DNA of 64,000 bases from Ancylobacter polymorphus (GTDB lineage Bacteria; Pseudomonadota; Alphaproteobacteria; Rhizobiales; Xanthobacteraceae). The position numbers and the translations under genes are program-made. The stretch covers positions 186,001-250,000 of the forward strand of contig NZ_JAUSUI010000004.1 of the NCBI RefSeq assembly GCF_030813495.1, in the 5' to 3' direction. The notes under the pieces are model-generated. The model saw only the letters and a program-made list of their open reading frames with translations. It was not told where the DNA came from and ran no database searches. This document shows positions 63,459-64,000 of this stretch, piece by piece; the stretch's first letter is position 1, and the number at the start of each line of letters is the position of its first letter.

Positions 63459-64000
63459 TCAGGCGGCGCTGGCGGAGGCCGCAATCGCGGGTGAGGTGTC
63501 GAGCGCGGCGAGCAGGGCGGCGGAATCCGACACCCAGCCGAAAATGCCGCCCTGCGCCTTGATCATCTCCAGCCCGACGCGGTGGAATTCGGGGATGTAG
63601 GAGGCGCAGCAATCGGCCAGCGCCACGCAGCGATAGCCGCGGTCATTGCCCTCGCGAATGGTGGTGTGGACGCAGACCTCGGTGGTGACGCCGGCCACCA
63701 GCAGCGTGTCGATGCCTCGGTTCTTCAGCATCAGTTCGAGGTCGGTCTGGTAGAAGGCGCCCTTGCCGGGCTTGTCGAGCACCGGCTCGCCCGGCGCGGG
63801 GGCGAGTTCGGCGATGATGTCGTGGCCGGGCTCGCCGCGAATGAGGATGCGCCCCATCGGGCCGGCGCAGCCGATGCGGGCCGTGGGGGAGCCGCGCTCC
63901 ACCTTGGCCGGCGGGGCGTCCATCATGTCCGGGCGATGGCCCTCGCGGGTGTGGATGACGAGCAGCCCGGCGGCGCGGGAAGCCGCGAGCACGGCCTTGC
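63459..64000 (-). CDS. Cysteine hydrolase (isochorismatase family), 5' end missing
   Basis: The gene runs off the right edge of the window, so the start and the N-terminal catalytic Asp are absent. The visible 178 or so residues contain the catalytic Lys region in [14 protein letters not shown], the nucleophile Cys in [20 protein letters not shown] and the typical C-terminus [21 protein letters not shown], split over the helix. This subgroup includes biuret and triuret hydrolases and ureidoacrylate amidohydrolases. Its neighbours are an NCS2 permease and a cupin. Confidence 0.82.
   Translation of the reverse strand, partial: KAVLAASRAAGLLVIHTREGHRPDMMDAPPAKVERGSPTARIGCAGPMGRILIRGEPGHDIIAELAPAPGEPVLDKPGKGAFYQTDLELMLKNRGIDTLLVAGVTTEVCVHTTIREGNDRGYRCVALADCCASYIPEFHRVGLEMIKAQGGIFGWVSDSAALLAALDTSPAIAASASAA

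Overview
The window is GC-rich (mostly near 70%) chromosomal DNA, very likely from an alphaproteobacterium of the order Hyphomicrobiales (Rhizobiales), perhaps Xanthobacteraceae-like. The evidence is a SciP-type CtrA inhibitor, a PmtA-type phosphatidylethanolamine methyltransferase, Omp25/31-like small porins that share the motif FTWTGFYLGANAGY, a MoxR/DUF58/DUF4159 membrane cluster, GTG and TTG starts, dense ATGA/GTGA gene overlaps, and several palindromic intergenic repeat families of the kind common in that order. I cannot name the genus from sequence alone. No rRNA, tRNA, CRISPR array, prophage, transposase or origin was seen.

Layout. 0-4.2 kb: the 3' part of a C-P lyase (phosphonate) operon, phnK-phnL-phnM-phnN, then an unknown protein. 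4.2-8.2 kb: sciP (minus) facing mnmA, pmtA and a secreted hydrolase. 8.2-12 kb: small accessory genes, namely a TIR/deoxyribosyltransferase-like protein paired with a DUF2188-like protein, a glutathionyl-hydroquinone reductase, two GNATs and a DHFR-like reductase. 12-19.2 kb (minus): moxR, DUF58, DUF4159 and a VWA-like membrane protein. 19.5-22.2 kb: DUF1285, Nudix, a small membrane protein and CCA transferase, chained by 4-bp or shorter overlaps. 22.4-25.2 kb (minus): Rieske, cytochrome b and cytochrome c1 with a terminator. 25.5-30.9 kb: trmL, higBA, a Gre-like factor, an ABC exporter, a VIT-family transporter and hemF. 30.9-31.6 kb: a repeat-embedded GIY-YIG nuclease gene. 31.6-42.7 kb (minus): two MaoC-like proteins, a GNAT, ychF, pth, rplY, an exported protein, prs, a lipoprotein, and the overlapping set lgt-midA-pgeF-M24 peptidase. 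42.9-46.2 kb: ubiK-like, ybjN-like, proC, tetR and csaA. 46.3-51.7 kb: a MarR/response regulator/histidine kinase operon divergent from ilvE, then pgsA-moaD-moaE. 51.8-64 kb: uvrC, a DMT transporter, an SDR, two paralogous porin-like proteins, a GST, a cold-shock protein, rlmJ with RNase T2 and an exported partner, a cupin, an NCS2 permease and a cysteine hydrolase cut by the window edge.

Most of the window is housekeeping. The most unusual structure is at 30945-31617. A single-domain GIY-YIG nuclease gene sits between the two inverted arms of a repeat element. Intact gene-less copies, identical over 109 bp, lie on both sides, and a copy of the same size with a different core lies at 22271-22379. 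This looks like an autonomous/non-autonomous pair analogous to RAYT transposase and REPIN elements, but with a GIY-YIG enzyme. The second lead is the two-gene unit at 8160-9017, a DUF2188-like small protein followed in the same reading frame, across one TGA, by a TIR/nucleoside-deoxyribosyltransferase-like protein. It could be a small defence or nucleotide-signalling module.
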